A DNA stretch of 64,000 nucleotides from a bacterium (GTDB lineage: Bacteria; Actinomycetota; Acidimicrobiia; Spongiisociales; UBA5794), in the NCBI GenBank assembly GCA_024228555.1, contig JAAETI010000583.1, positions 1 to 64,000 of the forward strand. The letters are read 5' to 3'. This document shows positions 24,559 to 34,074 of the stretch, piece after piece. The stretch's first letter is position 1. Each line of letters begins with the position of its first letter. A program made the position numbers and the translations under genes. The notes beneath the pieces are model-generated. The model saw nothing but the letters and a program-made list of their open reading frames with translations, did no database searches and was not told the DNA's origin.

Positions 24559-25416
24559 ATGAAGAAGCAGCTTGCAACGGTTCTAGGCAAGAAGATGGCC
24601 TATGTGGAGGTCGGCTCCGGCGACCCGATCCTGTTCCTGCACGGCAACCCCACCTCGTCCTATTTGTGGCGCAACATCATTCCTCATCTGACCGAGGTGG
24701 GCCGTTGCATCGCCCCCGACCTGATCGGCATGGGCGACTCCGAACCTGTGGATAACAGCGGACCCGATAGCTACCGGTTCGTCGAGCACCGCCGCTACCT
24801 GGATGCGCTCATTGACCAGCTCGATCTTGGTGACCGCGTCACGTTCGTCATCCACGATTGGGGCAGCGGTCTTGGCTTCGACTGGGCCAACCGACACCGC
24901 GACCGAGTCAAGGGCATCGCCTACATGGAGGCAATCGTCCGACCCGTCACCTGGGATGCATGGCCAGAGGCGGCGCGCGGCATCTTCGAAGCCATGCGCT
25001 CACCAGCCGGCGAATCGATCGTCATCGAGAAGAACGTATTTGTGGAACGGATTCTGCCTTCATCCATACTGCGGGATTTGACGGATGAGGAAATGGCCGT
25101 CTATCGCGCCCCATATGTCGACGGCGGAGAACGACGCCGCCCTACTTTGACTTGGCCGCGGCAGATCCCGATCGATGGCGAACCCGACGATGTAGCCCAA
25201 ATCATTGCCGACTACGGCGTATGGCTGGAAACTGCGAATGTGCCCAAGCTGTTCATCAATGCCACCCCGGGGAGCATTCTCACCGGACCACAACGCGACT
25301 ACTGCCGAACCTGGCCCAACCAGACTGAAGTCACGGTACCGGGGCTGCACTTCATCCAAGAGGACAGTCCCGATGAGATTGGGACCGCCATCCGCAAGTG
25401 GTATCGAGGTATCTAG
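24559..25416 (+). CDS. dhaA: Haloalkane dehalogenase (DhaA/LinB type)
   Basis: A 285-residue alpha/beta hydrolase that splits carbon-halogen bonds of haloalkanes with water. The full catalytic pentad is visible: nucleophile Asp100 and halide-binding Trp101 in [14 protein letters not shown], second halide ligand Asn30 in [13 protein letters not shown], acid Glu124 in AYMEAIVRP and base His264 in PGLHFIQED. Glu after strand six plus the Asn-Trp halide pair define subfamily II (DhaA, LinB). The cap domain [18 protein letters not shown] fits. ATG 24559 follows GAGAGGGGTGCA. Natural substrate is unknown, as for most environmental homologues. Confidence 0.9.
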   Translation: MKKQLATVLGKKMAYVEVGSGDPILFLHGNPTSSYLWRNIIPHLTEVGRCIAPDLIGMGDSEPVDNSGPDSYRFVEHRRYLDALIDQLDLGDRVTFVIHDWGSGLGFDWANRHRDRVKGIAYMEAIVRPVTWDAWPEAARGIFEAMRSPAGESIVIEKNVFVERILPSSILRDLTDEEMAVYRAPYVDGGERRRPTLTWPRQIPIDGEPDDVAQIIADYGVWLETANVPKLFINATPGSILTGPQRDYCRTWPNQTEVTVPGLHFIQEDSPDEIGTAIRKWYRGI

Positions 25417-25473
25417 CGGCGCTCGGGAACCCAGGGTCGACCTTGAATCGTCATAGATCAAAGGAACGGACTC

Positions 25474-25953
25474 ATGAAGAAGCTCTTGCTGTTGATTGCC
25501 ACGCTTGTATTGCTGGCAACCGCCTGTGGCGGCGGTGACGATAATGCAGCGGCACTACCGGCCAACGATGGCGCCGAGCCGGCCATCGACACAACCTGCC
25601 TCGCCGATGAGCCAGAGTGCGACGACATTCCCGGCGGAGAACCACAGGATCTGCCTGCCCCTGGGGACGTCGAGCCGATGGTGGCCGTGCCGGTTGCCGA
25701 CGCTGTCGATATGGTCGGCAACGTGAGTGTTACAGGCTTCATGGTTGACGTGGATGGCGTAATCCGGCTTTGCGAAGCACTCGCAGAGTCGTTCCCGCCG
25801 CAGTGCGGGGGGGCGAGCATCACGATCACCAGCAGCGAGCAGATCGATCCAGATGACCTTCAGAACGAAGGGTCATTGACGTGGACCGACAAGGGGGTGA
25901 CCGTCTTCGGCGAGATGGTTGACGGCACCTTGGTAGTCACGCCGATCGAGTAG
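25474..25953 (+). CDS. Small lipoprotein of unknown function
   Basis: 159 residues with a lipoprotein signal peptide (MKKLLLLIATLVLLATAC, lipidation Cys18), an acidic Gly/Asp tail, and a compact exported domain from about residue 68. Paired cysteines at the front (TTCLADEPECDD) and later (RLCEALAESFPPQCGG) could form disulfides. I do not recognise the family. It ends eight bases before the convergent lutC gene. Confidence 0.7.
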   Translation: MKKLLLLIATLVLLATACGGGDDNAAALPANDGAEPAIDTTCLADEPECDDIPGGEPQDLPAPGDVEPMVAVPVADAVDMVGNVSVTGFMVDVDGVIRLCEALAESFPPQCGGASITITSSEQIDPDDLQNEGSLTWTDKGVTVFGEMVDGTLVVTPIE

Positions 25954-25961
25954 GCCGCGAC

Positions 25962-26618
25962 CTAACCGACAACGACGATGTGGAGACGGCGCGGGCCGTG
26001 CACACCCAAGGTGAGGATTGATTCAATGTCACCGGTCCGGCTCGGGCCGGTGACCACCGCGATGTTGGATGTGTCCTCCCAACTGACCCTCTCCATGACT
26101 TCAGCGATCGAGTTGATGATTAGGGCGGCGGGCAGCAACACAACATGATGCTCGACCAGCAACGAAGCCGACCGCGGGCGGCCCGGCCCGTGACACAGCA
26201 CCACCGAGCCGGAAGCGGCAATACCCCAGTCGGCACCGGTGACACCGACCGAAACACCACCAACCGTTGCAGTGTCGTCCGGCCGCTGATCAGGATCGAC
26301 ACTTATCGTTGCATCGACACGGGTGTAGCCAGACTCGGCAACCCAAGCATCCCAGCCAGGAGCGACAGCCCCGAGTTCGTCCCAGGCTATGTAAGACGAG
26401 GTCTCTGCCAGACTGAATACGGCGCCCACGGCGGCAAGCGCCGCCGCTACGTCGGGGACACGCGTCACGTCGGCTGCCACCGCTTCGGCCTCGGTCATAA
26501 AACGCTCGACTGGATCGGCGAACATCAGGGTGGGAGCGAACTTCGACCCGACGATGTTGGGGATCTCTGCGCCGCGGAGCGCCGACTTCACCCGCCCGAG
26601 GAATTGCTTACGCTCCAC
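25962..26618 (-). CDS. lutC: LutC-type lactate utilisation protein (LUD domain)
   Basis: A 218-residue LUD-domain protein, third subunit of the LutABC complex that oxidises L-lactate to pyruvate. Visible family text is VGVTGADWGIAASGSVVLCHG and RPRSASLLVEHHVVLLPAALI, ending with TGPSRTGDIESILTLGVHGP. GTG 26618 follows GGAGGA and overlaps the lutB end by 11 bases. The order lutA-lutB-lutC is the standard one. Confidence 0.9.
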   Translation of the reverse strand: MERKQFLGRVKSALRGAEIPNIVGSKFAPTLMFADPVERFMTEAEAVAADVTRVPDVAAALAAVGAVFSLAETSSYIAWDELGAVAPGWDAWVAESGYTRVDATISVDPDQRPDDTATVGGVSVGVTGADWGIAASGSVVLCHGPGRPRSASLLVEHHVVLLPAALIINSIAEVMERVSWEDTSNIAVVTGPSRTGDIESILTLGVHGPRRLHIVVVG

Positions 26619-28002
26619 GCTTCCTCCACCAGTCGTTGAAGGTCTCGGGAGCTGGGGCGGGGAGCTCACGAGACTCCGTCCAACCTTTGAGAACGAACGG
26701 AATCCTCCGTAGCCAGCCGTCCCGGCCAAGCACGCGTCCGACCCATCCGCCCATGCGGGTCACGAACCGGAATAGCGACGGACGGGTAGAAATCCTGGCG
26801 TACCAGACAACACCCTGGCGCAGCCCCCACGGCATGTGGTCGGTGGTTTGGTTGCGCAGCTCAACCAGAAGTTTCGGAATCTGGATACGGACGGGACACA
26901 CCTCTTCACAAGCACCGCAAAGCGGTGAGGCCGCCGGGAGCTCATGCCACTGTTCGAGACCAAACAGCGAAGGTGTGACCACCTTGCCGATCGGGCCCGG
27001 GTACACCGATCCATAGGCGTGACCACCGACGTGCCGATATACAGGACAGGCGTTGAGACATGCGCCGCAACGGATACACAGCAGAATCTCGGCAACTGAC
27101 GATCCGAGCGTCGCGCTACGGCCGTTATCGACGATCACCACGTGGAACTGATCAGGTCCGTCCGGCTCGCCCGGCCTTCGTGGCCCGGAGACGATATTCG
27201 AGTAGACCGAGAGCTTCTGGCCGGTAGCGGAACGTGCCAGGACCTCGAACATCACCGCAAGGTCCTCACGGTCGCGGACCAGACGCTCCATCCCAACCAT
27301 TGCGATATGGATTCGTGGTGTTGAGGTCGAGATGCGGCCATTGCCCTCGTTGGTAACGAGTGCGATCGCACCATCCTCAGCGACCGCAAAGTTGGCGCCG
27401 CTAATCCCCATCTCGGCAGTCAGGAAGCGCTCTCGCAGATAGCCGCGAGCGATGTCATTCAGCTCCGTCGGTTCGTCGGTGTATTCGACGCCTAGGTGCT
27501 CAGCGAAAGTCTCGCCAACGGCTTGGCGGTTCTTGTGCAATACCGGAGCAATGATGTGGGAAGGGGTCTCCCCAGCGAGCTGGATGATGAACTCACCCAG
27601 ATCGGTCTCCACTACATCCATCCCTGCCGCTTCGAGTGCGGCGTTGAGACGCAGCTCCTCGGTCACCATCGATTTCACCTTGACGATGCGATTGACCTTC
27701 TCCGCCTCGGCGAGACTCACGACGTAGTCGTTCGCCTCAGCGGCGTCTGCGGCGAAGAAGACCGACCCACCTCGGCTCTCCACCGAGTCGGCGAACTGGG
27801 CGAGGTACTGGTCGAGCTTGCTCAGAGTCTCGGCGCGGATCAGACGAGCCCGATCTCGCATCTCCTCCATCTCTTGGAAAGCCGCGGATGCCTCGACTCG
27901 CTTGTTGTAGTGACCACGTGCCCCCCGGTCGATGGCGATAGGCACACCCTCGTCGAAGGCTTCCCTGATCCGACCACGAAAGGTCACTGGCTTGGTCGTC
28001 AC
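26608..28002 (-). CDS. lutB: LutB-type iron-sulfur lactate utilisation protein
   Basis: A 464-residue protein with an N-terminal LUD domain and a ferredoxin-like part. The LUD domain shows ISGANFAVAEDGAIALVTNEG around 210-230. The clusters are CIRCGACLNACPVY near 313 and CGACEEVCPVRIQIPKL near 359, each able to hold [4Fe-4S]. It passes electrons from lactate, with LutA, to the respiratory chain. GTG 28002 overlaps the lutA TGA (GTGA). No LutR-type regulator or LutP permease is visible beside it. Confidence 0.93.
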   Translation of the reverse strand: MTTKPVTFRGRIREAFDEGVPIAIDRGARGHYNKRVEASAAFQEMEEMRDRARLIRAETLSKLDQYLAQFADSVESRGGSVFFAADAAEANDYVVSLAEAEKVNRIVKVKSMVTEELRLNAALEAAGMDVVETDLGEFIIQLAGETPSHIIAPVLHKNRQAVGETFAEHLGVEYTDEPTELNDIARGYLRERFLTAEMGISGANFAVAEDGAIALVTNEGNGRISTSTPRIHIAMVGMERLVRDREDLAVMFEVLARSATGQKLSVYSNIVSGPRRPGEPDGPDQFHVVIVDNGRSATLGSSVAEILLCIRCGACLNACPVYRHVGGHAYGSVYPGPIGKVVTPSLFGLEQWHELPAASPLCGACEEVCPVRIQIPKLLVELRNQTTDHMPWGLRQGVVWYARISTRPSLFRFVTRMGGWVGRVLGRDGWLRRIPFVLKGWTESRELPAPAPETFNDWWRKRGA

Positions 28003-28733
28003 GTCAAGTCCTCGACTAGGACTTCGGCGATGTGCTTCGTGGTGACGTTGCTCTTGCGACGCTGTAGCCCGCCACCGATATGCATCAGGCAGCTGACATC
28101 GACACCGACGACAACATCGGCACCGCTCGCTTCGATGCTCTTGATCTTGGTGTCCATCATCGCCGCCGATACCTCAGGCATCTTGACCGAGAACAGCCCC
28201 CCGAAGCCGCAACACTCATCTTCACCCTCGAGATCCACCCTTGGGATCTCGGCATCGTCAAGCAGTTTCTTTGGCTGCGTGAGCACGTTCAACCCGCGCA
28301 GACCATGACATGAGGCGTGGTAGGTGGTGGTACATCCGCCACAGTCGGCCGCAGCAGGGTCGAAGTCTGCGTCATCAACGAGGAACTGGGTGAGCTCACG
28401 GGTCCGGGCACCAACTCGGTCCGCCTTGGCCGCGTACTCAGGGTCGTGCTCCATAAGCTCTGGGGTGTGCTGGATGATCATCGCCGCACACGATCCGGAG
28501 GGGACAACGATCGTCCCTTCTGTAGCGTCGAGCACATCCAGGGTCTGTCGCGCCTGCGCCCTTGCCTCGTCGGCGAACCCTCCATTGAAGGCAGGTTGGC
28601 CACAACACGTCTGATCAAGGGGGAACTCGACGTCACAACCGGCCTGCTCCAACAGAGTCACCGTCGCCTTACCCACATTTGGATAAAGGCTGTTGACCAG
28701 GCATGTCACGAATAGTTGAACGGGCGCCGACAT
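27999..28733 (-). CDS. lutA: LutA-type CCG-domain lactate utilisation protein
   Basis: A 244-residue protein with two CCG domains: FVTCLVNSLYPNVGKA with QTCCGQPAFNGG, then CHGLRGLN with DECCGFGGLFSVKMPE. These cysteine sets bind iron-sulfur clusters in LutA/GlpC/GlcF/heterodisulfide reductase proteins. It is the first gene of lutABC. I chose ATG 28733 because the CCG domain starts directly after it. It touches the divergent dead permease gene, which leaves almost no room for a promoter, so the lut promoter probably lies inside that remnant. Confidence 0.92.
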   Translation of the reverse strand: MSAPVQLFVTCLVNSLYPNVGKATVTLLEQAGCDVEFPLDQTCCGQPAFNGGFADEARAQARQTLDVLDATEGTIVVPSGSCAAMIIQHTPELMEHDPEYAAKADRVGARTRELTQFLVDDADFDPAAADCGGCTTTYHASCHGLRGLNVLTQPKKLLDDAEIPRVDLEGEDECCGFGGLFSVKMPEVSAAMMDTKIKSIEASGADVVVGVDVSCLMHIGGGLQRRKSNVTTKHIAEVLVEDLT

Positions 28734-29196
28734 GGCCGACACCCTAACGACCCAACTCAACCGCTCTGGTGCGGCAATCCTGATGACCGTCTCGATCACT
28801 GACGTCGCCGACGTCAATCTCAGCGCACTGAGTCTGGAGACCCTGGCGTCGCTGGTCCTGTGGTACCTGCTCGGCTACGCCTTCTACAGCTTCATGTACG
28901 GTGCACTCGGCGCCACCATCTCCCGCCAAAAGGACATGCAGGGGGGCGCCATACTCCCCGTCCTGCTGATCCTTCCCGGGTTCCTCCTCGGCCAGATGGC
29001 ACTACCGGAACCCGATAGCTGACTCACCGAGGTTGCCTCGTTCGTCCCCTTGTGGTCACCGAATGTGATGGCGGTCCGCTCGACCAACGCTGTGGTTACT
29101 TGGTGGCACCTGGTGATTTCCGTGTTTCTGCTGGTTCTGACAACGGCGATACTGATCAAGCTCGGGGGCCGCATCGACCGCGGCGCCATCCCGTAG
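28732..29196 (+). pseudogene. NatB/ABC-2 type permease remnant with in-frame stop
   Basis: The open frame starts at ATG 28732 and meets TGA at 29020-29022. The same frame continues past it as LTEVASFVPLWSPNVMAV, a membrane helix (LVISVFLLVLTTAILIKLGG) and the natural-looking end RIDRGAIP at 29196. The two parts together match the last 150 residues of Na+/drug efflux ABC-2 permeases (NatB, PF12698), in which FxPxxSPxxMPxR follows two helices. The first 250 or so residues are missing, with a stop directly upstream of 28732. Truncation plus nonsense codon argue for a dead gene. Confidence 0.75.
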
Positions 29197-29238
29197 AGCG
29201 GATCAAAGACCAAGATGCGCAAGGCAGCAGCCGACTGA

Positions 29239-32004
29239 TCAACCGGTGTTGCGCAAACCAGCGGCCAAACCATTGACGGTGAGCAGCAAGGCACGGCGCA
29301 GGTCGGGATCCTGATCGCCCCCAGCTCGGGACCTCTCCAGCAGCGCAACCTGCAGGTAGCTGATCGGATCGAGATAGGTGTCGCGGATCGCCAGTGTCCG
29401 CTTCAGCACCGGGTACCGAGCAAGAAGCTCAGCGTCGCCGGTAATCCGCAGCACCTCGGCGACGGTCAGCTTGTACTCAGCCTTGATGACCTCGAAGAGG
29501 TTGCGATTCTCGGCGGGAACCAAGGAGTCGACATAGTGGGCGGCGACAGTGAGGTCGGTCTTGGAGAGCGTCATCTCTACGTTTGAAATGAAGGCTCTGA
29601 AGAAGGGCCAGTCCTGGTACATCGATGCCGCGGCATCGGCGCCACCTGCGGATCGAGCCGCCGCCAACCCATATCCCACACCAAACCAGCCGGGCACGAC
29701 CTGGCGAGATTGGGTCCAACCAAAAACCCACGGGATGGCACGAAGCCCGTCAAGCCCGACGTTGTCATCGCCCCCTCCGGGCCGACGCGCCGGACGCGAC
29801 CCGATGTTCATCGCACCCAGCTCCTCCACGGGTGTCGAGGTGAGGAAGTAGTCCACCAGCCCCGGAGTCTCGATCAGCTCGCGGTAGCGCTGGTAGGCGG
29901 CACCGCTGACCGTATCCATCACCTGATCCCAGTCATCGAGAACTGCACCTGGCTGCCTCGAACTGCGGTGCAGCAGGGATGCCTCGAGAGTCGCGGCAAC
30001 CTGCACCTCGAGGTTCGTCGACGCCAGCTCGGGAAGGCCGTATTTGTCGGCGATGACTTCACCTTGCTCGGTGATCTTGATTCGCCCATCGATCGTGCCC
30101 CACGGCTGCGCCATGATTGCCTCGCCGGTGGGCCCGCCACCGCGCCCCACTGTGCCGCCGCGACCGTGGAACAGCCGCAGCTCGACGCCATGGTGGTGTG
30201 CCGAGTCACGCAACGCTCGCGAGGCTCGATAGAGCTCCCACTGCGATGTCGCCAATCCACCGTGCTTGCTCGAATCGGAGTAGCCGAGCATCACCTCTTG
30301 GATGTCACCACGGGCCGCGACCAGCGACCGGTAGGCCGCGCTGGAGAGCAACTGGTCAAGCAATTCGCCGGCCGCACGCACCTCATCGATCGTCTCGAAC
30401 AGTGGAACAAAGCCAACCCTTGCAATACCGGAATGGAGATCGACCAGACCCGCTTCGCGGGCCAGCACAACCGCAGCCAGGACATCATCAGCCCCCCGAG
30501 TCTCCGAGATCACGTAGCTCTCGATCACCGTGCTCCCGAAACGATCCAGCGCCTCCCTGATGCCATGGAACGTCTCGAGGGTGCGCTCCGGTTCTCCTTC
30601 TAGGGCTGTCACCACAGGAGCCAGGGGACGTCGCCCCGCCAGCTCCAAGTCGAGCCGAGTGAGACGCTCCGCCTGATTCAGTGAGGCGTAGCCGTCCTCA
30701 CCAAGCCTGGCGTAGAGGTCGGTCAACGCGGCGTGGTGTTTCGTCGAGTGTTCGCGAACGTCCATCGTTGCGAGGTGGAACCCGAAAGCGGCGACGCGAC
30801 GGATCAAACGCATCAGCATGCCAGCAGCAATCAGACTTCCCTTGGCTTGTTCGAGTGAGCGATACATCACCGCCAGCTCATCGAGCAACTCACCAGACGT
30901 CGCATAGTCCAGACCGGGCTGATGCAGCGCACCATCGCCGATCCGCTGGCGGGTGTTCTGCAATCGCTGATAGATGTAGGCGCACTTCTGGCGATAGGCC
31001 TCACCAGCCGAGAGCCGGCTGAATCGTTGATGAACCTGAGGCATCGAATCCGCATCCGTAACCAACGACTCCGCCAACTCCTCGCTGATCCCAACCAATC
31101 GCTGGGAAGGACTCAGTTCGGTCGATAGCTCTTCGACCGCCGCTATCAATTCCCGAAGGGCGTGCTCGTGCTGAGCCTCGAGCACCGCAAGCGTTGTCGC
31201 TGCTGTTACCGACGGGTTGCCATCACGGTCACCGCCGACCCAGGTCCCGAAGTTGAGCGGTCGTGCGTCCAGCGCCAGCGTCGCCCCAGTCCGTTGCAGC
31301 TGGAACTCGAGTTCATCGAAGAGATCCGGGGCCACATCCCGGAAGATCTCATCGAAAAAGTCGAGCACAGTACGCGCTTCGTCGATTGGGGTGGGCCGTT
31401 CCCGGCGCAGCTCGTCGGTCTGCCAGATGAGGTCGATGAGTTCGGCGACGTAACGTTCGGTGCGGGCGAGCGCCGACTCACTGATCCGTGGATCAGCACG
31501 TTCCTCGAGCAACTCGGCCAACCTGACAATCTTGGTACGGATCGAACGGCGTGCCGCCTCGGTTGGGTGGGCGGTGAAGACCGGACGAACATCCAGACGG
31601 TCCACCACTTCCTGAACAACCTCCAGCGCTGCCGGATCGGCAAGCACCCGGTCGACCGTTCCTGCCAACAGTCCGTGATGTTGTCCGCGGCGCGCTGCTT
31701 CGTGGTCGAGGCGATGGGTTTGCTCGGCCACATTCGCAAGGTAGAAATACGTGGTGAAGGCTCGAACCAACGAAATAATGGTCTTCAGATCGAGGTCCTG
31801 GAGTATCTCGATGAGCTCGGATCTGGCCGCAACGGCGACGTCTGATCCTTCTGCATTTCTTACCTGTTTGACGAGGGCTCGCACCTGCTCGACCAATTCG
31901 AGCAGCTCCGCACCTTCCTGACGCACAAGGGTTTGCCCGAGCAGATTGCCGAGAAGACGGATCTCAGATCTGAGTTCTGCGCTTGAATCCGATTGGGTAG
32001 CCAT
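29239..32004 (-). CDS. ppc: Phosphoenolpyruvate carboxylase
   Basis: A 921-residue enzyme that adds bicarbonate to PEP to make oxaloacetate, replenishing the TCA cycle. The catalytic signatures are VFTAHPTEAARR near 145 (catalytic His), VMLGYSDSSKHGG near 575 and FHGRGGTVGRGGGP near 615. The invariant C-terminus NTG is intact. I chose ATG 32004 (MATQSDSS) because PEPC alignments begin with the RSEIRLLGNLLG region that follows. It converges with the dead permease. Confidence 0.95.
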   Translation of the reverse strand: MATQSDSSAELRSEIRLLGNLLGQTLVRQEGAELLELVEQVRALVKQVRNAEGSDVAVAARSELIEILQDLDLKTIISLVRAFTTYFYLANVAEQTHRLDHEAARRGQHHGLLAGTVDRVLADPAALEVVQEVVDRLDVRPVFTAHPTEAARRSIRTKIVRLAELLEERADPRISESALARTERYVAELIDLIWQTDELRRERPTPIDEARTVLDFFDEIFRDVAPDLFDELEFQLQRTGATLALDARPLNFGTWVGGDRDGNPSVTAATTLAVLEAQHEHALRELIAAVEELSTELSPSQRLVGISEELAESLVTDADSMPQVHQRFSRLSAGEAYRQKCAYIYQRLQNTRQRIGDGALHQPGLDYATSGELLDELAVMYRSLEQAKGSLIAAGMLMRLIRRVAAFGFHLATMDVREHSTKHHAALTDLYARLGEDGYASLNQAERLTRLDLELAGRRPLAPVVTALEGEPERTLETFHGIREALDRFGSTVIESYVISETRGADDVLAAVVLAREAGLVDLHSGIARVGFVPLFETIDEVRAAGELLDQLLSSAAYRSLVAARGDIQEVMLGYSDSSKHGGLATSQWELYRASRALRDSAHHHGVELRLFHGRGGTVGRGGGPTGEAIMAQPWGTIDGRIKITEQGEVIADKYGLPELASTNLEVQVAATLEASLLHRSSRQPGAVLDDWDQVMDTVSGAAYQRYRELIETPGLVDYFLTSTPVEELGAMNIGSRPARRPGGGDDNVGLDGLRAIPWVFGWTQSRQVVPGWFGVGYGLAAARSAGGADAAASMYQDWPFFRAFISNVEMTLSKTDLTVAAHYVDSLVPAENRNLFEVIKAEYKLTVAEVLRITGDAELLARYPVLKRTLAIRDTYLDPISYLQVALLERSRAGGDQDPDLRRALLLTVNGLAAGLRNTG

Positions 32005-32054
32005 TGTGGCGAGCGTAGCGGGGCCAGCCAGTGACAAAACGCAGAAGCCCGTGC

Positions 32055-32807
32055 CTAATTGGCAAAGGCCAAGGACTGCAGTCTGCCCCAGCGACGGGCG
32101 ACGTTGCCGTAGAACGCTCCCGCCTCGTCGAAATTCCCTTGCTGCAAGGCCAGCAGACTCGCTGCGGTGTCGGCGGCAGACTCGTCAAGAGCCAAATCCC
32201 CCTCCGAGAAAAGCTCGCCAACGCTGCTGTAGTCAAGCTCGAGCATTCCCTCCGCTGGAAATCCGTCGAGCCAAGAGGCCAGCGCCCGAACTTGGTCGAC
32301 AACCCCCGACTCAAAGCCAGCACCTTCGACGATCTGGGCAGCTCTCTCTACACGCTCTTGCGCATCACCGAGTCCAGTGCGATATCGCACCGACATCGAC
32401 CCGTTGCGTTCGTACAGCTCGCGCTCGTCGTGCAGAAACGCTGAGAACCACCTGATGGGAACATGCCACGGCGAAGTCAGAATGTAAGACCGCATCAACG
32501 ACGATTGGCTTCGCAGCTCTTCTAATTGGGTGCTCGCATCCATGACCTGTGGCTCTGGGATCAGACCGGTGTCGGGGAAAGCGTTGCTGAATGCGAGGAC
32601 TCCCTCCAGCATTCGCAGTCGAGAATGCCGGGGACAGACGAAGATGGTGTCGTCCCATGTGATCTGATATGCGTCATCCATCACCGGCTCTCTCCACAGA
32701 AAGTTCTCGTTTCCGCGAATGATGCCGGAGCCGGGGCCGGCATGCTCCAGGTATTGCGGAAGGCTCCCCTGCGGGAGGTAGGAACGGAGAAAGGCCGAAA
32801 CAATCAT
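32055..32807 (-). CDS. Conserved actinobacterial hypothetical protein (possibly DUF8083)
   Basis: A 250-residue soluble protein. LRSYLPQGSLPQYLEH at the start and WHVPIRWFSAFLHDERELY in the middle are reminiscent of an actinobacterial family I recall as DUF8083. No catalytic motif, signal peptide or membrane helix is seen. It is cocoded with ppc (51 bases upstream), a pairing that may be conserved. The function is unknown. Confidence 0.65.
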   Translation of the reverse strand: MIVSAFLRSYLPQGSLPQYLEHAGPGSGIIRGNENFLWREPVMDDAYQITWDDTIFVCPRHSRLRMLEGVLAFSNAFPDTGLIPEPQVMDASTQLEELRSQSSLMRSYILTSPWHVPIRWFSAFLHDERELYERNGSMSVRYRTGLGDAQERVERAAQIVEGAGFESGVVDQVRALASWLDGFPAEGMLELDYSSVGELFSEGDLALDESAADTAASLLALQQGNFDEAGAFYGNVARRWGRLQSLAFAN

Positions 32808-32986
32808 GCAGCGATCCTACCGGCGCCAAAAGGTAACTACCGCACCGATGACCACAAACGGCGTGGTCAACGGGTACGGCGCTCATCGTTGGGAGTGCCC
32901 AGCTGCTCGGCTGTAAACCGTCTCAATCCACTAGAATTCATAGGCCAGCCAATCGCGTCCGTGCTGATTCGGAAAGGAGCACCCTG
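32808..32986. promoter_or_regulatory. Divergent intergenic region with a candidate -10 for the amino-acid dehydrogenase
   Basis: 179 bases between two divergent genes. TAGAAT at 32932-32937 on the plus strand is a fair -10 box about 50 bases before the TTG start. The expected -35 region (GGCTGT or nearby) is poor. AAAGGAG at 32973-32979 is a strong ribosome site that decides the unusual TTG start at 32987. Nothing else recognisable was seen. Confidence 0.4.
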
Positions 32987-34063
32987 TTGGGAGTATTCGA
33001 GGCAATAGCCTCCGACACCCACGAAGAGGTCCTGTACGGCCATGACCCTATGTCCGGCCTGAGGGCGATCATTGCAATCCATTCCACGGCACTCGGTCCC
33101 GCTCTCGGTGGGACTCGCTTCTATCCGTATGCGTCGGAGGAGGATGCGCTATGCGACGCACTGCGACTAGCCAAGGGCATGACCTACAAGTCTGCAGCAG
33201 CTGGTCTAGACCTGGGTGGGGGCAAGGCCGTCATCATCGGCGACCCGTCGACAATCAAGACCGAACGACTGCTTCGTGCATTCGCCAGGGTGATTGATTC
33301 TCTCGGTGGGCGCTATGTCACCGCCGAGGACGTCGGAACCACGACCGCCGACATGATCACGATTGCGAGTGAAACGGAGTGGGTGACGGGGCTTCCCCTG
33401 GTTCACGGCGGATCGGGCGATCCTTCGCCCGCCACCGCCCGGGGCGTCATGGGCGCTATGCGAGCCGTCGCCGAATACTTGTGGGGCAGCGACGACCTCT
33501 CGGGAAAGACCGTCGCTGTCCAAGGCGTCGGCAAGGTTGGTGCCAGCCTTGTTGAGCGACTCACCAAACAGGGTGCCAAGACCATCGTCGCCGACGTCAA
33601 CGCCGCAGCAGTCACCGAGATGGTGGCACACCATGGATCCGTAACAGTTGGCGTCGACGAGATCTTCGATGTCGACTGCGACATATTCGCCCCATGTGCG
33701 ATGGGTGGTGCGCTCAGCGAATCGACCGTTGACCGCCTCAGGTGCCAAGCTGTCGTCGGCTCGGCCAACAACCAACTGGAGACCGAGGCGCAAGCCGATC
33801 AATTGGTGGAGCAGGGAATCCTCTACGCACCCGACTTCGTGGTGAACGCCGGCGGGATCATCAACATCGCCGACGAGTTTCAAAATTACGACTGGAAAAG
33901 GGCGATCACAGCCATCGACCAGATATCCGACAACGTCCATCAAGTCCTCGAGACAGCTCGGCGGCGTGGGATCAAACCCACTACGGCAGCAATCGAGATG
34001 GCAGAAGAACGAATCAGCAGCATCGGCAGCATCAATCTGAAACGACGCGGCCACGCATCGTAG
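32987..34063 (+). CDS. Leucine dehydrogenase-family amino-acid dehydrogenase
   Basis: A 358-residue Glu/Leu/Phe/Val dehydrogenase that deaminates branched-chain amino acids with NAD. GPALGGTRFYPYASEEDAL is the family opening. Catalytic Lys are in AKGMTYKSAAAGLDLGGGK, the Rossmann motif is VQGVGKVGASLVE, and ANNQLE with YAPDFVVNAGGIIN closes the cofactor site. The start is TTG 32987, chosen because AAAGGAG lies seven bases upstream and the family N-terminus begins there. The next gene, 11 bases on, is a fused branched-chain E1, which fits Leu/Val/Ile degradation. Confidence 0.92.
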   Translation: MGVFEAIASDTHEEVLYGHDPMSGLRAIIAIHSTALGPALGGTRFYPYASEEDALCDALRLAKGMTYKSAAAGLDLGGGKAVIIGDPSTIKTERLLRAFARVIDSLGGRYVTAEDVGTTTADMITIASETEWVTGLPLVHGGSGDPSPATARGVMGAMRAVAEYLWGSDDLSGKTVAVQGVGKVGASLVERLTKQGAKTIVADVNAAAVTEMVAHHGSVTVGVDEIFDVDCDIFAPCAMGGALSESTVDRLRCQAVVGSANNQLETEAQADQLVEQGILYAPDFVVNAGGIINIADEFQNYDWKRAITAIDQISDNVHQVLETARRRGIKPTTAAIEMAEERISSIGSINLKRRGHAS

Positions 34064-34074
34064 AAGGAGACGGC

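Noticed and set aside
33742-34074. Upstream extension of the fused E1 gene
   Set aside because: It overlaps the end of the amino-acid dehydrogenase in another frame, and the ATG at 34075 has its own strong ribosome site.
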